This document shows positions 62,374 to 64,000 of a DNA stretch of 64,000 nucleotides, one piece after another; the stretch's first letter is position 1; each line of letters begins with the position of its first letter. The stretch is from positions 38,934 through 102,933 of the forward strand of contig JAFGLZ010000039.1 of assembly GCA_016927755.1 (NCBI GenBank), in the 5' to 3' direction. The stretch comes from Phycisphaerae bacterium (lineage in GTDB: Bacteria > Planctomycetota > Phycisphaerae > UBA1845 > JAFGLZ01). Under the pieces are notes generated by a model. The model was not told where the DNA came from. It ran no database searches and worked only from the letters and a program-made list of their open reading frames with translations. The position numbers and the translations under genes were made by a program.

Positions 62374-63188
62374 AGCCGGACGGATCGCCCTCCCACCAAG
62401 CGGATCGTCACCAGACACATCAGCGCCACCGCCACCAGCAGCAGCGCCACCGCGAGCGCCTGCTCGAGGTGCCCCACAGATTGCTCTAGGAAAACGGTCG
62501 TGCTGAGCACCTCCGTCCGACCTCGGAACGACCCGACGAAGATCATCAGCGGACCGAACAAGCCGAACGCTCGCGCCCAGGTCAGGATCGCCCCGGCGAT
62601 GATGCCGTTCTTCGCCAGCGGCAGCGACACGCGGAGGAAGCTGCCCCACTGCGTGCATCCGAGCGTCAGCGCGACGTTCTCCAGGCGGCGGTCGACCTCA
62701 TCGAAGGTGCTCTTGGCGGCGCGGATCGCGAAGCTCGCCGAAACCACGAACTGGCAGAGGACGATGCCCTTGGGCTGGAAGACGAACTCGACGCCCATCC
62801 GCTCGACCCAGCGCCCGATCGGCGTCTGCGTGAAGAAGACCAGCAGCGTCAGCCCGACAACGATAGGCGGAAACACGATCGGCAGGTCCACGAGGCTGTC
62901 GACAATGAGGTGGCCCGGGAAACGGTATCGGCTCAGAACGTAGCCCATCGGGATCGCGAACAGCACCGACAGCGCCACCGTGATCGCGCTCGTCCACAGG
63001 CTCATCCAGAGCGCATGCCCGATGAAGCCGGAGGTCATGACGGTCAGCACGGCTTGCCAGTTGATGTAGAGGACGTCCGCGGCGATCAGCAGCAGCGCGA
63101 ACGTGATGAACAGCACGACGAAGAGCGACATCGACGCGGCAAAGACCAGACTTGGCCATCCTCGAACGGGTGTGCTGCCGGCGTCCAT
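62370..63188 (-). CDS. ABC transporter permease, ModB/WtpB type
   Basis: A 272-residue permease with six membrane segments ('SLVFAASMSLFVVLFITFALLLI', 'VDLPIVFPPIVVGLTLLVFF' and others). The EAA-type cytoplasmic loop is 'DRRLENVALTLGCTQWGSFLRVSLPLAKNGI', which docks to the ATPase. 'GPLMIFVGSFRGRTEVLSTTVF' is characteristic of molybdate/tungstate/sulfate permeases. The frame continues upstream into the binding-protein gene but ATG 63188, 8 bases after that stop, is the natural start. Confidence 0.93.
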   Translation of the reverse strand: MDAGSTPVRGWPSLVFAASMSLFVVLFITFALLLIAADVLYINWQAVLTVMTSGFIGHALWMSLWTSAITVALSVLFAIPMGYVLSRYRFPGHLIVDSLVDLPIVFPPIVVGLTLLVFFTQTPIGRWVERMGVEFVFQPKGIVLCQFVVSASFAIRAAKSTFDEVDRRLENVALTLGCTQWGSFLRVSLPLAKNGIIAGAILTWARAFGLFGPLMIFVGSFRGRTEVLSTTVFLEQSVGHLEQALAVALLLVAVALMCLVTIRLVGGRSVRL

Positions 63189-63196
63189 GGCCCCCT

Positions 63197-64000
63197 CTAT
63201 GGCTTCTTGCCCGTCGGAGGATCGACGCGGTAGTGGTGCTTGCCGAAGATGGCCCGTCCGCGATCCGAGACGGCGAACTCGACAAAGCGATTGGCCAGAT
63301 CCTTGTGCTCCGAGAAGCGAAGCACCCCAATGGGCACGGTCGAGATGACGTTCTGCTCCGGCGGGATCTCCACCATCTCCCCGTGGTCGAGATACTGCCG
63401 GGCGACGGCGTCCCAAACGATGACGGCGTCGAGCGAGCCCGTCTGAATCTGCACCCCCAGCTCATTGACCGTCAGCGACTGGAACACGAGCCTCCTCTCG
63501 ACGTCGGCCCAGGCGATCCCGTTCTTATCGAAGACCTTCTTGCTCTGCCGGCCCACGGCGCAAGCCTTGGCGTCTCCCAGGCCCAGACGGACTCCCTGCC
63601 GCGTCAGGTCCTGTAGTCCCGTGATCTTCTTCGGACTGCCCCTGGCCACCAGGATCGTCGGAACGAAATAGCACGCCGGCGTGCTCGATTCGATCATGCC
63701 CGCCGAGGCGGCCATCTCGACGTACGACGCGTCGCCGGGCATGTACAGGTCGCCCTTCTGCTTGAGCTTGATCCGCGAGAGCAAGACCTCGCTGCCGGCA
63801 TAGTCGGCGTCGATCCGGCAGCCGCTCTCCTTGCTGAACGCCTCGGCCAGCTCGGCCACCGGCAACTGGATCCCCGCGCCGCAGAAGAGCATCAGCGCCG
63901 GCTTCGGCTTCGAGGAAGGCGCGGTCTCCCGCCCACGGCCGCAGCCCACGCCGCCGAGCAGCGTCGCCGCCGCCGCCACCGCCGCAAGCCGTCGATAGGC
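63197..64000 (-). CDS. ABC transporter substrate-binding lipoprotein, ModA type, 5' end outside the window
   Basis: At least 267 residues; the frame stays open to the window edge, reading 'AYRRLAAVAAAATLLGGVGCGRG', so the first residues are missing. The lipobox is 'LGGVGC'. ModA features are 'LMLFCGAGIQLPVAELAEAF', 'DYAGSEVLLSRIKLKQKGDLYMPGD', 'VLGLGDAKACAVGR'-like region and 'TGSLDAVIVWDAVA'. Oxyanion ligands cannot be assigned to molybdate or tungstate from sequence alone. It heads a binding protein, permease, ATPase operon that probably ends with the FG-GAP protein. Confidence 0.92.
   Translation of the reverse strand, partial: AYRRLAAVAAAATLLGGVGCGRGRETAPSSKPKPALMLFCGAGIQLPVAELAEAFSKESGCRIDADYAGSEVLLSRIKLKQKGDLYMPGDASYVEMAASAGMIESSTPACYFVPTILVARGSPKKITGLQDLTRQGVRLGLGDAKACAVGRQSKKVFDKNGIAWADVERRLVFQSLTVNELGVQIQTGSLDAVIVWDAVARQYLDHGEMVEIPPEQNVISTVPIGVLRFSEHKDLANRFVEFAVSDRGRAIFGKHHYRVDPPTGKKP

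Noticed and set aside
62374..62658. 95-codon upstream extension of the ATPase frame
   Set aside because: It overlaps the permease gene in another frame; the ATGA overlap start is natural.

Overview
The window is high-GC bacterial chromosome without rRNA, tRNA, CRISPR or an intact mobile element that I can see. The gene content suggests the PVC superphylum, most likely a Planctomycetota (Phycisphaerae-like) genome. Evidence is indirect: many very large secreted proteins with carbohydrate-active folds, Tat-exported Gfo/Idh/MocA and aldo/keto reductase proteins, FG-GAP, InlB-type and beta-helix repeat proteins ending in a Cys-Gly-Ser-Gly plus one-helix tail, a dockerin-like Asp/Asn repeat, and FGGY/PfkB kinases scattered among small operons. 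Taxonomy is inference.

Layout. 1-5.2 kb: B12-binding radical SAM protein (5' end outside the window), a polytopic membrane protein, then on the minus strand an HpcH/HpaI aldolase and a GtrB-like glycosyltransferase. 5.2-8.4 kb: an accessory patch holding a truncated Rhs tip with a nuclease-type toxin domain, its presumed immunity gene, a methyltransferase-gene remnant and a beta-helix pseudogene. 8.4-11.4 kb: mutY, a methyltransferase, a lipoprotein hydrolase. 11.5-14.6 kb: a TetR regulator in operon with an exported repeat protein, headed by a strong promoter that overlaps a palindromic operator candidate. 14.6-18.3 kb: siroheme synthase domain, GT39-like membrane protein, PfkB kinase. 18.4-24.5 kb (minus): O-antigen-ligase/TPR protein, cobalamin adenosyltransferase, Gfo/Idh oxidoreductase, recO. 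24.6-31 kb: Tat-type Gfo/Idh, two small proteins, then FGGY kinase, ketol-acid reductoisomerase and ferredoxin-nitroreductase. 31-44 kb: secreted glycosidase-like giant, a Big-domain lipoprotein, a Big_5 protein, a PHP phosphoesterase, an aldo/keto reductase coupled to a tetraheme cytochrome, and a CE15-type esterase. 44-56 kb: two paralogous hybrid histidine kinases flanking an L,D-transpeptidase, a beta-helix giant and a GH-A-like giant. 56-60 kb: AraC regulator, a decayed GH67-N-type gene, DegT aminotransferase, MttB-family methyltransferase. 60-64 kb (minus): FG-GAP protein and a molybdate/tungstate-type ABC transporter whose binding protein runs off the window.

How it fits together. Most loci read as surface-glycan synthesis (GT2, GT39, Wzy-like) and extracellular polysaccharide breakdown with sugar/acid catabolism (CE15, GH-like giants, FGGY and PfkB kinases, HpcH aldolase, Gfo/Idh, DegT). 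B12 chemistry recurs (radical SAM, PduO, MttB, siroheme synthase). The most noteworthy signals are the TetR promoter/operator pair, the Tat aldo/keto reductase lacking most of its catalytic tetrad but coupled to a tetraheme cytochrome, the competing-hairpin leader before the ferredoxin-nitroreductase gene, and several gene-tail remnants that record local rearrangement.
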